From the NCBI GenBank assembly GCA_017430365.1, contig JAFRNC010000006.1, positions 248,001-312,000 of the forward strand: 64,000 nt of DNA, in the 5' to 3' direction. The position numbers were made by a program, and so were the translations under genes. This DNA comes from Bacteroidales bacterium. GTDB taxonomy: Bacteria > Bacteroidota > Bacteroidia > Bacteroidales > UBA932. The notes beneath the pieces were generated by a model. It made no database searches and was not told the DNA's origin. It saw only the letters and a list, made by a program, of their open reading frames with translations. Below are positions 42,719 through 52,582 of the stretch, in pieces (the stretch's first letter is position 1; each line of letters begins with the position of its first letter).

Positions 42719-45145
42719 ATGCAGGAAAACAATTATTCGAACCGCTTGCGGGAGGATGAATCCTCCATCGACCTGAAGAAAATACTCAATGTCGTCTGGG
42801 GAATGCGCTGGATCATCCTCGCATCCGTAGCCGCATGCCTCATTATCGCCTGGTGCTACAATAAGGCCACCCGCACACAGTATACGGCAAACGCCAAGAT
42901 CATGCTGGTCAACAAGGGCAGGTCCGACATGATCAACATCTCGGATATGATTTCCGGTATCCAGAACGGTTATCTGGCGAATGAAATCGACATACTCAAG
43001 TCCCAGACCATCATGCAACGCGTAGTGGAGGAATTCGGGCTCAACTATACCTACTCCAAGAAGCGCCCCGTAAAGGATCTCATATTCTACTCGAACAATC
43101 CCTTCCGGGTACTGATCGACTCTACCGAGAATTACAGCAATCCCCCCAGGGCCGAACTGGCCTTCACCCCTACGGATTCCGTTTCATTCAAGATCAACAA
43201 ACTGATAGTAAAAGGCAACAAATACCCGTTTGAAGACAAGGTTTACAAGTTCGGCGAAGAGTTCAGCGTCAGCGATCACAATATTATTATTGACAAGACG
43301 CATCTGAACAAGTTCGAGACCGGAGACACCTACCTCATTGCAATGGAGCCTTCATACAATACCACCAAAGCGTTGCGGAAAAATCTTTCAGTCACTGGCC
43401 AGCTCAGGTCCAACTACCATTCTGATATAATAAACATTACATATAACGACATAAACCCAAAACGTGCGGAAGCAATAGTCAACTGTCTAATTGAAAAATA
43501 CAATGACGACGCCAGGGAGTTCAGCAGCCGTGCCGTCAACAACACCATCGACTTCCTCACCGAACGCCTAGAACTCATAGAGGATGAACTGGGCGCCATT
43601 GAAGACAGATATGAGAATTACCGCCGTTCCAATACCGTGGTCGACATCTCATCGCAGTCGCAGATGACCCTGTCGTCCGACGCCAAATACGAGGAGCAGC
43701 TCAACTCCATTAATGTCCAGATTGAGTTACTGAACATAATCAAGGAGTATATCAACCAGATGGATAACGGCCTCGTGCTTATCCCCGCCAACATCGGCAT
43801 CACCGACGTCGGACTGAACAGCACCATCAACCAGTTCAACAACCTGCTTATGGAACGCAACAGGATGGTGGCCAGTTCCAGTGAATCCAACCCCCTCGTA
43901 ATCCAGTCCGACAATCAGTTGCAGGAACTGCTCTCCAACATCGTGACCTCGGTCCGCAACCAGGAAAAATCTTTCAATCTCCAGCGCAGCAACATCAACG
44001 CAAAACTCCGCCAGTCCAAGGGACGTCTCTCCGCAATGCCTACGCAGCAGCTTGAGCTTTCCCGTTTCGGCCGCCAGCAGCAGGTAAAGGAACCTCTCTA
44101 TATCCTGCTCCAACAGAAGAAAGAAGAGGCGCTGATATCGCTTTATGCCATTACGGACCGCTGCAAAATCATCGATTCGGCTCGTAATACCGCCATCGCA
44201 ACTTCTCCGAACCGCAAGTTGATCTATCTGCTTGCCCTGCTTTTGGGTCTTATCATTCCCCCGGCGGTATTCTTCCTCCGCCAGGCCCTCAAGTCCAAGG
44301 TGGAAGGCAAACTTGACATCACACAGCGCACCGACATACCCATACTCGCATCAATTCCAATATCCGAACATCCCGGCGAGTTGATGAAGGTCACCGGACG
44401 CGAGCCGTTCGAAGAGACCATACGAATCCTTCGTTCAAACGTCCGTTATCTCGGTCACAAGGTATTCCAGATTACATCCAGCGTTCCTGGTGAAGGAAAA
44501 TCCTACATATCTTCCAACCTGGCGTTGTCCATCGCACACACCGGATTCAAGGTACTGCTCGTCGGTATCGACCTGCGCAAACCCCAGCTAGCCAAGATAT
44601 TCGGAATCCACCAGGGGCACAACGAAGGCATAGTCCCCTATCTCGTAGGCAGGACCGACGATCTTGCCGCATCAATCAAGCACGGTTGCAATGGAGTTCC
44701 TACACTTGACGTCCTTCCCGCCGGCGCAATCCCTCCGAATCCCTCCGAATTAATCGAATCCGACCGCATGGAGAGAGTTGTTGAGATGCTCAAAGGAATG
44801 GGATACGATTACATTCTGTTCGACAGTTCGCCTTTCCTGCCGGTAGCCGACGCCACTACCTTCAACCGTTATGTGGATGCTAATATCTTCATGCTCAGGG
44901 CCGGCGTATGTGACCTCCACTTCATCGAAGACCTCGACGAACTGGCACGGGATAAGAAACTCAAGAACGTTTACATCGTACTTAACGGAGTTGATATCAA
45001 AGCCCGTTCGTACGGATACCACTACGGTTACGGCTACGGCCACTACGGATATGGCAACAACAAGTACGGCTACGGCTACGGATATGGCTACGGCGACAAG
45101 AAAAAGGTCGGTAAAGTAGAGAATCCCGAGCCTGAAACCAAATAG
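42719..45145 (+). CDS. Wzc-like polysaccharide co-polymerase with BY-kinase domain
   Basis: The 808-aa inner-membrane protein has two transmembrane segments flanking a large periplasmic coiled-coil domain (Wzz and GNVR parts), then a cytoplasmic tyrosine kinase. Its Walker A is SSVPGEGKS, A' is LLVGIDLRKP and B is YDYILFDSSPF. The C-terminal tail is a striking Tyr/Gly/His run from about nt 45008 to 45095, the expected autophosphorylation cluster. The kinase cycle with the phosphatase in the next gene controls chain length and export. Confidence 0.94.
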   Translation: MQENNYSNRLREDESSIDLKKILNVVWGMRWIILASVAACLIIAWCYNKATRTQYTANAKIMLVNKGRSDMINISDMISGIQNGYLANEIDILKSQTIMQRVVEEFGLNYTYSKKRPVKDLIFYSNNPFRVLIDSTENYSNPPRAELAFTPTDSVSFKINKLIVKGNKYPFEDKVYKFGEEFSVSDHNIIIDKTHLNKFETGDTYLIAMEPSYNTTKALRKNLSVTGQLRSNYHSDIINITYNDINPKRAEAIVNCLIEKYNDDAREFSSRAVNNTIDFLTERLELIEDELGAIEDRYENYRRSNTVVDISSQSQMTLSSDAKYEEQLNSINVQIELLNIIKEYINQMDNGLVLIPANIGITDVGLNSTINQFNNLLMERNRMVASSSESNPLVIQSDNQLQELLSNIVTSVRNQEKSFNLQRSNINAKLRQSKGRLSAMPTQQLELSRFGRQQQVKEPLYILLQQKKEEALISLYAITDRCKIIDSARNTAIATSPNRKLIYLLALLLGLIIPPAVFFLRQALKSKVEGKLDITQRTDIPILASIPISEHPGELMKVTGREPFEETIRILRSNVRYLGHKVFQITSSVPGEGKSYISSNLALSIAHTGFKVLLVGIDLRKPQLAKIFGIHQGHNEGIVPYLVGRTDDLAASIKHGCNGVPTLDVLPAGAIPPNPSELIESDRMERVVEMLKGMGYDYILFDSSPFLPVADATTFNRYVDANIFMLRAGVCDLHFIEDLDELARDKKLKNVYIVLNGVDIKARSYGYHYGYGYGHYGYGNNKYGYGYGYGYGDKKKVGKVENPEPETK

Positions 45146-45148
45146 ACC

Positions 45149-45901
45149 ATGCTCTTTTTCAAGAAGAAAAAAACCTACTCTTTCATGGACATCGGCCTTA
45201 CCGCCGATGTCCATTGTCATATCCTGCCGGGTGTCGACGACGGATCGCAAAGCCTGGATGAATCAGTGGCCATACTCACTGAACTGCAGCGGCTGGGTGT
45301 CCGCAAGGTGATCCTCACTCCCCATGTCTCAAGGACCATGTTCCCCAACAGTGCCGAAGACCTCGGTACACGTTTCATGGATTTCATCCCTTCCCTCCCC
45401 GAGGAAATCAGGAGCGGGATGAAGTTCCACCTGGCGTCGGAGTATATGGTCGATGAGTTTTTCGAGGCTTCCCCCGACCGCTTATGCTGGCCTGACGGGA
45501 AGCATATCCTCATCGAAATGTCCTATTACCAGCGCAGCCGCGAGATAAAGGACACCATCTTCAATCTCCAGATGGACGGGTTCCAGCCTGTCCTTGCCCA
45601 TCCGGAGCGTTACGTTTTCTACCAGAAAAAGTACGACAAAAAGAAAGGAGTGGAAGAACTCCGGGATTTCTTCGATGCGGGGTGCAAACTCCAACTCAAT
45701 ATCATGTCGCTGTCGGGCGCATACGGAGAGGCTTCACTCGGCATCGTCCACTGGCTGCTCGACCACGACATGTACAGTTTCACAGGCACCGACGTCCACT
45801 CAAGGCAGCAGATAGACCGCTTCACCGGATTCCAGCTGTCGGAATCCCAGTTGGAGAAGGTCCGTCAGCTGGCCCGCAACAATGAAACCATATTTGGATA
45901 A
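45149..45901 (+). CDS. CpsB/CapC-type PHP tyrosine-protein phosphatase
   Basis: The 250-aa protein is a manganese-dependent PHP phosphatase: DVHCHILPGVDDGS at the N-terminus, LTPHVSR, LAHPERYVFY and TGTDVHSR carry the metal ligands. It should dephosphorylate the tyrosine tail of the BY-kinase encoded 3 bp upstream. An N-terminal Lys-rich stretch (FFKKKKTYS) precedes the domain. Wza, Wzc and CpsB stand together without any glycosyltransferase in the window. Confidence 0.93.
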   Translation: MLFFKKKKTYSFMDIGLTADVHCHILPGVDDGSQSLDESVAILTELQRLGVRKVILTPHVSRTMFPNSAEDLGTRFMDFIPSLPEEIRSGMKFHLASEYMVDEFFEASPDRLCWPDGKHILIEMSYYQRSREIKDTIFNLQMDGFQPVLAHPERYVFYQKKYDKKKGVEELRDFFDAGCKLQLNIMSLSGAYGEASLGIVHWLLDHDMYSFTGTDVHSRQQIDRFTGFQLSESQLEKVRQLARNNETIFG

Positions 45902-45905
45902 AACC

Positions 45906-47951
45906 ATGCTCAATATCTCCTATTGCTCAGACAAATACCAGTATACGATGGGAAAGTCTTTCTTCGACAACGGAATGAAAGACCGCATCGCAGTGTTCAA
46001 CCTTTTCTTCCGCAAGGCTCCCGACAATAACAACTGGGCCGTGGTAAGCGGCATTAGGGAGGCCCTGCAGATGATTGCCGGCCTCGGAAGCGAGGATATA
46101 AGCTTCTTCGAGAAATTCCTTCCTGGAGAGGAATACCGCCCCTTCCGCGAGTATCTGGCCGGAATGAAGTTCACCGGAAAAGTGTATGCAATGAAGGAGG
46201 GCGAGATAGCCTTCCCCAAGGAGCCGATCATAACCATAGTCGGCCCCATCATCGAAGCCCAGGTTCTCGAGACCCCGCTCCTCTGCATAATGAACCACCA
46301 GATGGCCATCGCCACCAAGGCCTCCCGTGTGACGAGGGCTGCGTCCCATCCCGTGAGCGAGTTCGGGTCGCGCCGTGCGCATGGGCCATGGGCCGCGGAA
46401 TACGGCGCCAAGGCTGCATTCATAGGCGGATGCGCCAGCACTTCGAACATTCTTACCGGGGTGGAATTCGGATTCGAATCGAGCGGAACGATGGCCCACA
46501 GCTACACGACATCATTCGGCTGCTCAATAGAAGGCGAATACAAGGCCTTCGACACTTATATCAAGACCCATCGCGGAGAAGGGCTCATACTCCTTGTCGA
46601 TACCTTCGACACCCTCAAATGCGGAGTCAAGAACGCCATCAAGGCATTCAAGGCCAACGGAATCGATGACAGCTATCCCCAGGGCTACGGCATCCGCCTC
46701 GACAGCGGCGACCTCGCATATCTCTCGGTGAAATGCCGTGAGATGCTCGACGCGGCCGGGCTGAAGAACTGCAAGATATTCGCCACCAATTCGCTGGACG
46801 AATACATCATTTCGGACCTCGAAAAGCAGGGAGCCCGTATCGACAGTTACGGCGTAGGCGACGCCATAGCCACCAGCAAGCACAATCCCTGCTTCGGAAA
46901 TGTGTATAAACTGGTACAGGTAGACGACGAGCCCATCCTCAAGAGGAGCGAGGATAAAGTCAAACTGATCAACCCGGGATTCCAGGTCACTTACCGCATC
47001 ATTCAGGAGGGCAAGTTCAAGGCCGATGTCACCTGCCTCCGCGGCGACTCCTTCGCAAAGATAATCGAGAACTCCGAAGAGCTCCACATCACCGATGAGA
47101 ACGACGAGACCAAGTATACGACGTTCCCGGCAGGTTCCTACACTTCCAAGCCCCTCCAGACCCTGGTCTACGACAACGGAAAGATATTCGAAGACACCCG
47201 CACGATTTTCGAGAAGCGCGACTACTACAAGGCCAACCTCGCCTCGTTCAACGACACCCAGACCCGTATCATCAATCCCCACTACTACAAGGTGGATATC
47301 TCGGATGACCTGTACGACCTTAAGATGAGGCTGATCAACCGCCTCATCCACCAGATCAACATCATGCAGGAGCAGGAGGGCGGCCCGGCGGCCAAACGTT
47401 TCACCCATGTGGTGGTCGACATGCTCTACGATTTCATCGACGGTTCAATGGCCTGTGCCAACGCCGAAAAGGCGGTAGCCAAGTGCGTGGAGATCATCAA
47501 CCGCTACCCGAACGACCAGGTGCTCTACGTCATGGACCACCATCCTGTCAATCACTGTTCGTTCAAGGAGCAGGGCGGTCCCTGGCCCCCGCACTGCGTG
47601 ATGCAGACCCATGGCGGGGAAATCCACCAGGATTTCTACACAAAAGTGGAGAAACCGGACCATCGCCCGTCCCGCAAGAACATGTTTTTCAAGGGGGTCA
47701 ATCCCAAGAAAGAGCAGTATTCCGGTTTCGAAAGCCACGACAGCGAAGGCATAGAGCTCAACAACTACCTGACTAAAAACGTACTGGTCAGCGGCATAGC
47801 TACCGAGTACTGCATACGTGAGACCTGCTTCGACCTGGTGAAGGCTGGATATAATGTATTCCTGCAGGAAGAAGGCCTGGCCTACATCGACCGCGACGGG
47901 CACAACCGCACCCTCAACGAACTCGCCAGGATTGGCGTGAAGATTGTATAA
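45906..47951 (+). CDS. Bifunctional nicotinate phosphoribosyltransferase-nicotinamidase fusion (PncB-PncA)
   Basis: Residues 1 to about 490 form a complete nicotinate phosphoribosyltransferase (YCSDKYQYTMGKSFF at the start, GSRRAHGPWAAEYGAKAAFIGG, GYGIRLDSGDLAYLS). The last about 190 residues are an isochorismatase-fold nicotinamidase with catalytic Asp (VVVDMLYDF), metal site DHHPVNHCSF, a Lys in KVEKPDH and the nucleophile Cys in ATEYCIRETCFD. The single chain would turn nicotinamide into nicotinate and then NaMN. The start MLNISYC (45906) fits the PncB N-terminus; ATG 45882 would overlap the phosphatase gene by 20 bp. NadD is encoded at 21104. Confidence 0.92.
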   Translation: MLNISYCSDKYQYTMGKSFFDNGMKDRIAVFNLFFRKAPDNNNWAVVSGIREALQMIAGLGSEDISFFEKFLPGEEYRPFREYLAGMKFTGKVYAMKEGEIAFPKEPIITIVGPIIEAQVLETPLLCIMNHQMAIATKASRVTRAASHPVSEFGSRRAHGPWAAEYGAKAAFIGGCASTSNILTGVEFGFESSGTMAHSYTTSFGCSIEGEYKAFDTYIKTHRGEGLILLVDTFDTLKCGVKNAIKAFKANGIDDSYPQGYGIRLDSGDLAYLSVKCREMLDAAGLKNCKIFATNSLDEYIISDLEKQGARIDSYGVGDAIATSKHNPCFGNVYKLVQVDDEPILKRSEDKVKLINPGFQVTYRIIQEGKFKADVTCLRGDSFAKIIENSEELHITDENDETKYTTFPAGSYTSKPLQTLVYDNGKIFEDTRTIFEKRDYYKANLASFNDTQTRIINPHYYKVDISDDLYDLKMRLINRLIHQINIMQEQEGGPAAKRFTHVVVDMLYDFIDGSMACANAEKAVAKCVEIINRYPNDQVLYVMDHHPVNHCSFKEQGGPWPPHCVMQTHGGEIHQDFYTKVEKPDHRPSRKNMFFKGVNPKKEQYSGFESHDSEGIELNNYLTKNVLVSGIATEYCIRETCFDLVKAGYNVFLQEEGLAYIDRDGHNRTLNELARIGVKIV

Positions 47952-47962
47952 TCCAAGCACCG

Positions 47963-50299
47963 ATGAGGGGAAAGCGTATCCTGACCATCCTTACCTGCGC
48001 CATTATCGCGCTGCTTCCGTTCATGTCCGGCCCCGCGTCCGGGCGTGAACGGAGCCCCTATTTCAGGATGCTCCAGGATACGTTGCTGAACAGGGCCGGT
48101 GCTCGCGACACGACGGTCCGTGACAGCGTGGCCAACGGCACGATTGCGGCGGATTCTGTCAGCCGCGACACAGTACCCGTACCGGATTCCGCCACATTGG
48201 CTGCGATGGCGGATTCTCTCAGGCGGCAGAACCTCTACGACTCGCTCGACAACGTATTCTGGGGGCAGCTCGATACCATGACCCTCCCCTGCCTCGATTC
48301 ACTCACAACCGCTTACTACGATTCGGTCGCTCTCAGGCTGCCGGACACGTCTGACATAAAGCGCCTGAAGAGGAAACTTCGCAGGGAAGAGCGCGACAGC
48401 ATCAAGGCTGAACGGCCGCGCGTGCTGGAGACGTTTGTCGTTCCCGACTCCGTATATTACCGACGCATCCTGGTATGGAACAGCGACGCCAAGTTCAACG
48501 AGTGGCATGAAAAGGGACTTGACACCACGGCCAACTCAAATTTCTACGAGCAGCCCATGATGAAGAAGGACATCAGCGGCACATCGCTCGGAACTTCCGG
48601 TTCTGCCACCCTGTACCACAACTGGTTCCGCCGCGAGGAGACTCCGGACGCCCCGATGTTCACGCCATACATCGGTGACAGCGAAACCGACGAGACAGTT
48701 CTGCAGTACAACACCAAGACTCCCTACACGGAACTGGCTTACTGGGGCACGCCCTTCGCGAACAAAAAGATGGAGGAATCCAACCTCAAGCTGCTCTCGA
48801 CACAGAACATCACCCCCTCCTTCAACTTCACGCTCGGATACCGGCGGCTGGGTTCCAGGGGCATGCTCATGAATGAAGAGACCGACCACCGGACCACCAC
48901 CATCATCGGCAACTACATAGGCAAGCGTTATTTCGCCAATTTCGGAACCGTAAGGCAACGCGTGATACGCAACGAGAATGGAGGCATCAGGGATTCCTTC
49001 TGGATCCGCGACACGTCTGTCGAGTCGAAGTCGATTGAAGTGACGCTCAACAAAGCCGCCAACACCTACAAGCGCCGCAGCTGGTTCATCCACCAGTCCC
49101 TGGCCGTACCCATGAACTTCTTCCGGAAGGACAGGGATTCACTTGCCCTGGGTGAAGGCACCATGGCACATCTGGGACACAGCGGCGAGTTCACGACATA
49201 CAGCAAGATATACACTGACCAGATAGCCCTGGACGACACCGTCGCGCGCGGCTTCTATCACAACAATTTCCATCTCCACGAAACCAACAGTTCCGACGAG
49301 ATGGCGGTGCGCAATTTCGAGAACAGGTTCTACATCAAGCTCCAGCCTTTCGCTCCGGACGCGATGCTGGCCAAGGTAAACGCCGGTATCGGTTACCAGA
49401 TCCTGTCGACCTACGCCTTCGACCCGAAGGACTATCTGACCGGACGCAAATACTCCACCCAGCACAACCTGTACGTTTATGGCGGAGCCTCCGGCCAGTT
49501 GAGGAAATATCTGGCGTGGAACGCGGACGCCGACTACTATTATGCCGGGGCAAGGATGTTCGATTTCGACATCAATGCGAATCTCAGGCTCTCCGTCTAT
49601 CCCATAGACAAGGGAATCCACCTTACCGGCAAGTTCCACGCAGGCCTAAGGACCCCCCATCCATTCGAGCAGCACATAGTGATGAATCACCATCAGTGGG
49701 ACAATGATTTCGGAAAAGTGTCCAAGAACACTCTCGAAGCCGAATTGTCCATCCCGAAATGGCGGCTTGACGCCTCGTTCGGATATGCCCTGGTGGCGAA
49801 CATGATGTACTACGACTCCACCGCCGTGATACGCCAGCACGCCGCTCCGGTCAGCATCATGAGCGCATACCTCCACAAGGATTTCACCCTGTGGAGGCTT
49901 CATTTCGACAACCAGGCCCTCTTCCAGATCAGTTCTGCCGAAGATGTGCTGCCACTGCCGAAACTGACCCTCAACCTGCGCTGGTATTTCGACATCGACG
50001 TGGTCAAGGATGTGATGAACATGCAGATCGGTGTCAACGGCATCGCCAACACTGCATGGTACGCACCCTCATACAGTCCCGACATAGGCCAGTTCCATCT
50101 GCAGACGCGCGAACTCATAGGCAACGTCCCCTATCTCGACATATTCGCAAATATCCAGTGGAAGCAGGCATGTATCTACGTGAAATACACCAACGCATTC
50201 CTCGGATGGCCCTCGACCGACTATTTCTCGGCATACCACTATATCAAGCCCGGTACGGGTTTCAAGTTCGGTATCCTCTGGCCGTTCTATGTCAGGTAA
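47963..50299 (+). CDS. Putative Bacteroidetes porin-like outer-membrane protein
   Basis: The 778-aa protein has a signal peptide (RILTILTCAIIALLPFMSGPASG), then a low-complexity stretch rich in Asp, Ser, Val and Thr (RDTTVRDSV...DTVPVPDSATL). The rest is long and beta-rich with many aromatic strands, ending FGILWPFYVR as a barrel C-terminus. It resembles the large putative porin family of Bacteroidetes; cargo is unknown. It starts 11 bp after the PncB-PncA gene and may be co-transcribed with it. Confidence 0.8.
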   Translation: MRGKRILTILTCAIIALLPFMSGPASGRERSPYFRMLQDTLLNRAGARDTTVRDSVANGTIAADSVSRDTVPVPDSATLAAMADSLRRQNLYDSLDNVFWGQLDTMTLPCLDSLTTAYYDSVALRLPDTSDIKRLKRKLRREERDSIKAERPRVLETFVVPDSVYYRRILVWNSDAKFNEWHEKGLDTTANSNFYEQPMMKKDISGTSLGTSGSATLYHNWFRREETPDAPMFTPYIGDSETDETVLQYNTKTPYTELAYWGTPFANKKMEESNLKLLSTQNITPSFNFTLGYRRLGSRGMLMNEETDHRTTTIIGNYIGKRYFANFGTVRQRVIRNENGGIRDSFWIRDTSVESKSIEVTLNKAANTYKRRSWFIHQSLAVPMNFFRKDRDSLALGEGTMAHLGHSGEFTTYSKIYTDQIALDDTVARGFYHNNFHLHETNSSDEMAVRNFENRFYIKLQPFAPDAMLAKVNAGIGYQILSTYAFDPKDYLTGRKYSTQHNLYVYGGASGQLRKYLAWNADADYYYAGARMFDFDINANLRLSVYPIDKGIHLTGKFHAGLRTPHPFEQHIVMNHHQWDNDFGKVSKNTLEAELSIPKWRLDASFGYALVANMMYYDSTAVIRQHAAPVSIMSAYLHKDFTLWRLHFDNQALFQISSAEDVLPLPKLTLNLRWYFDIDVVKDVMNMQIGVNGIANTAWYAPSYSPDIGQFHLQTRELIGNVPYLDIFANIQWKQACIYVKYTNAFLGWPSTDYFSAYHYIKPGTGFKFGILWPFYVR

Positions 50300-50314
50300 A
50301 CACCGCGGCAGGCC

Positions 50315-51334
50315 ATGTCACTCTCCCGCATATTCCGCATTGTATTCTGTCTGCTCGCCATCCTCGGCCTGCACCTGTATCTGTTGGAAATACGGAAGCA
50401 TGACAACGCGATAGGCTACCGCTTTCCCGCCGACACCCTCAGGTGTGCAATTGCCTCCGACGGCATGGAATCGACCCGGAAGGCCGTAGGCTTCAACTAT
50501 GAACTCCTCGGTGCCTTCGGTGACAACAACGGCAGCTACATGAGGATACTTCCCCCGCAGCAGGCCGATGAATGCTGGCAAAAACTGATGGAAGACAGTC
50601 TGGCGATAGTGGTATTCAATTCGAAAGATTCCATACCTGAAGGATTGCGCGATTCCGTGCTCTTATCCCAGCCTGTCAAGGATGACATAGTCTGGGCCGT
50701 ATCGCGCAGGAATACGGCGCTCAACAACGCAATAAACTACTGGTACACCCGCTTCCAGGGCGAATCATTCTTCAAGGAGATCACGAGGCGGTATTTCCGC
50801 ACATACAACTCAGCATATCTGCGGTCCATGCTCGCAGGAGGGCGTGTGCAGAGCCTCTCCCCCTATGACGACCTGGTCAAACTCCATGCGAAACGCGTCG
50901 GCATCGACTGGCGGCTGCTGTCTGCCATCATTTTCCAAGAGTCGCAGTACAACATGGACGCACTTTCGCCCATGGAGGCGAAGGGGCTGATGCAGGTGAT
51001 GGACGTGACCGCCGATTCATACGGCATTCCGACTGACGACCTGTTCGATCCGGACACCAACATCAAACTCGGGACCATGCTTTTCGACGACCTCATCCGC
51101 GATTTCAGGAAAGAGGGGCTCGATTCGGTCAACGTGATACGTTTCGCGCTTGCATCCTACAATGTCGGCGGCGGTACTCTCGCCAAACGCCGCGCAGAGA
51201 CCTCCGAAGCAGGCCTGAATCCGGACAACTGGGATGATGTCGCGGTGATATTCCGAAGATACAGCAACATAACCCCCGCCTATATCGAGGCGGTGGAACA
51301 GACTTTCGATCTATATAAGCAGATTATCGACTGA
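50315..51334 (+). CDS. MltF-like lytic transglycosylase (SLT domain)
   Basis: A 339-aa protein with an N-terminal membrane anchor or signal (IFRIVFCLLAILGLHLYLL). A shortened solute-binding-like region of about 110 residues follows, where MltF usually has over 200. A complete SLT domain then carries the catalytic Glu in FQESQYN, with AKGLMQVM and ALASYNVGGGT. It cleaves glycan strands to 1,6-anhydroMurNAc products, the input for AnmK. It is 15 bp downstream of the porin-like gene. Confidence 0.9.
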   Translation: MSLSRIFRIVFCLLAILGLHLYLLEIRKHDNAIGYRFPADTLRCAIASDGMESTRKAVGFNYELLGAFGDNNGSYMRILPPQQADECWQKLMEDSLAIVVFNSKDSIPEGLRDSVLLSQPVKDDIVWAVSRRNTALNNAINYWYTRFQGESFFKEITRRYFRTYNSAYLRSMLAGGRVQSLSPYDDLVKLHAKRVGIDWRLLSAIIFQESQYNMDALSPMEAKGLMQVMDVTADSYGIPTDDLFDPDTNIKLGTMLFDDLIRDFRKEGLDSVNVIRFALASYNVGGGTLAKRRAETSEAGLNPDNWDDVAVIFRRYSNITPAYIEAVEQTFDLYKQIID

Positions 51335-51349
51335 CCTGCGGATAAGCGG

Positions 51350-52582
51350 CTACTCAACCCGCATGGTCCTGTCTGGAGACACGCGTGAGACGAAGCGTGC
51401 CGAAAGGGATATGATGGCCATCATGAGAAGAGCGGCCACCACATTCAGGAGAATGATATTTCCGGCCTGAAGCCGGATCGGAACGGCGCTGACAAAATAA
51501 TTGGCCGGATCAAGCTTGAACACCCTGGTATATTTCTGTATCAGGCACAGTGCGATACCGATGACATTCCCCCACAGCATCCCCTTCCCGACCAAAGCAC
51601 CTGCACGGAGAAGGAATACCCTGCTGACCTGACGGGAAGTCATGCCCAGGGCCTTGAGCAGGCCGATAGTCGATATCTTCTCGAAAAGGATGATGAGGAG
51701 TGCCGAAATCATGTTGAAACCTGCTACGGCGACCATGAGCGCCAGTATCATCAGCACATTGAAATCGAGCAGGGAGAGCCAGTCAAAAAGATGGCCGTAC
51801 ATTTTCTTGACGTTCGTTACGAATAGGGCCCGGTCATCCTCCTGCATGGAAGAGAAAACCGTCTCCTCCACCAATTCACTCATGCGCTCGACGGAAGTGC
51901 CGTCGCCGGTCCGTATCTCTATCGAGGAAACCTCGTCTGAAGCCCAGCCGTTAAGCCGCTGTATCTGGCGTCGGTCGGCCACCGCCATCCTGTTGTCTAT
52001 ATCCTCCAGTCCGGCCTCGAAAACACCGCACAAGTTGAATTTGCGCACCTTCACCTCGTCGCCTATGAAATAGACAACGACCGGATCGCCTACGGAGAAA
52101 CCCATTCTGGATGCCGTTGCACGCGACAGCAGTACGTCATTAGAGATGCGGCCGCGGTAGTCAGGCACTTCACCTTCGACCAGGCACGCGGAGAAGAAGG
52201 ACCGGTCGTAAAGAGAATCTATTCCCTTGAAATAGAGACCGTCGATATTGTCCTCGGTCTTGATGAGTCCGGATCGCCAGGCGACGCCCGAAATGCCGGT
52301 AACGCCCGGATCGGAGAGCAGCTTTTCGCGGTATGAGAGATTCTCGGAGAAGGGATACAGCTCGTTGACAGGGGACTGCCCGGGCTGCACCAGCATGACC
52401 GAGCCCATGAAACCCGTCGCCCGGCCGCGGATTTCCTGTTTGAAACCCGCGACCACGGCGATGGCAATAATCATGATGGCTATGCTCAGGCACACCGAAA
52501 CCCAGGCAATGGTGTTGCTGGTACGGCTGAGCCTGTCTTCTCCCGCAGAGAGTCTCGACGCTATGAAGCGGCTTGCGCTCAT
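51350..52582 (-). CDS. FtsX/LolE-type ABC transporter permease
   Basis: The 410-aa membrane protein has an N-terminal transmembrane helix (VCLSIAIMIIAIAVVAGF), a MacB-like periplasmic domain of about 200 residues, and three C-terminal helices (VLMILALMVAVAGFNMISALLI and two later). This is the LolC/LolE layout for moving lipoproteins off the inner membrane. No ATPase gene is adjacent. Its ATG overlaps the galM stop by 4 bp, so it is the last gene of the galactan operon. Confidence 0.87.
   Translation of the reverse strand: MSASRFIASRLSAGEDRLSRTSNTIAWVSVCLSIAIMIIAIAVVAGFKQEIRGRATGFMGSVMLVQPGQSPVNELYPFSENLSYREKLLSDPGVTGISGVAWRSGLIKTEDNIDGLYFKGIDSLYDRSFFSACLVEGEVPDYRGRISNDVLLSRATASRMGFSVGDPVVVYFIGDEVKVRKFNLCGVFEAGLEDIDNRMAVADRRQIQRLNGWASDEVSSIEIRTGDGTSVERMSELVEETVFSSMQEDDRALFVTNVKKMYGHLFDWLSLLDFNVLMILALMVAVAGFNMISALLIILFEKISTIGLLKALGMTSRQVSRVFLLRAGALVGKGMLWGNVIGIALCLIQKYTRVFKLDPANYFVSAVPIRLQAGNIILLNVVAALLMMAIISLSARFVSRVSPDRTMRVE

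Noticed and set aside
45000..45110. CRISPR-like or tandem DNA repeat in the wzc tail
   Set aside because: The repetition comes from Gly-Tyr codons in frame and has no spacers.
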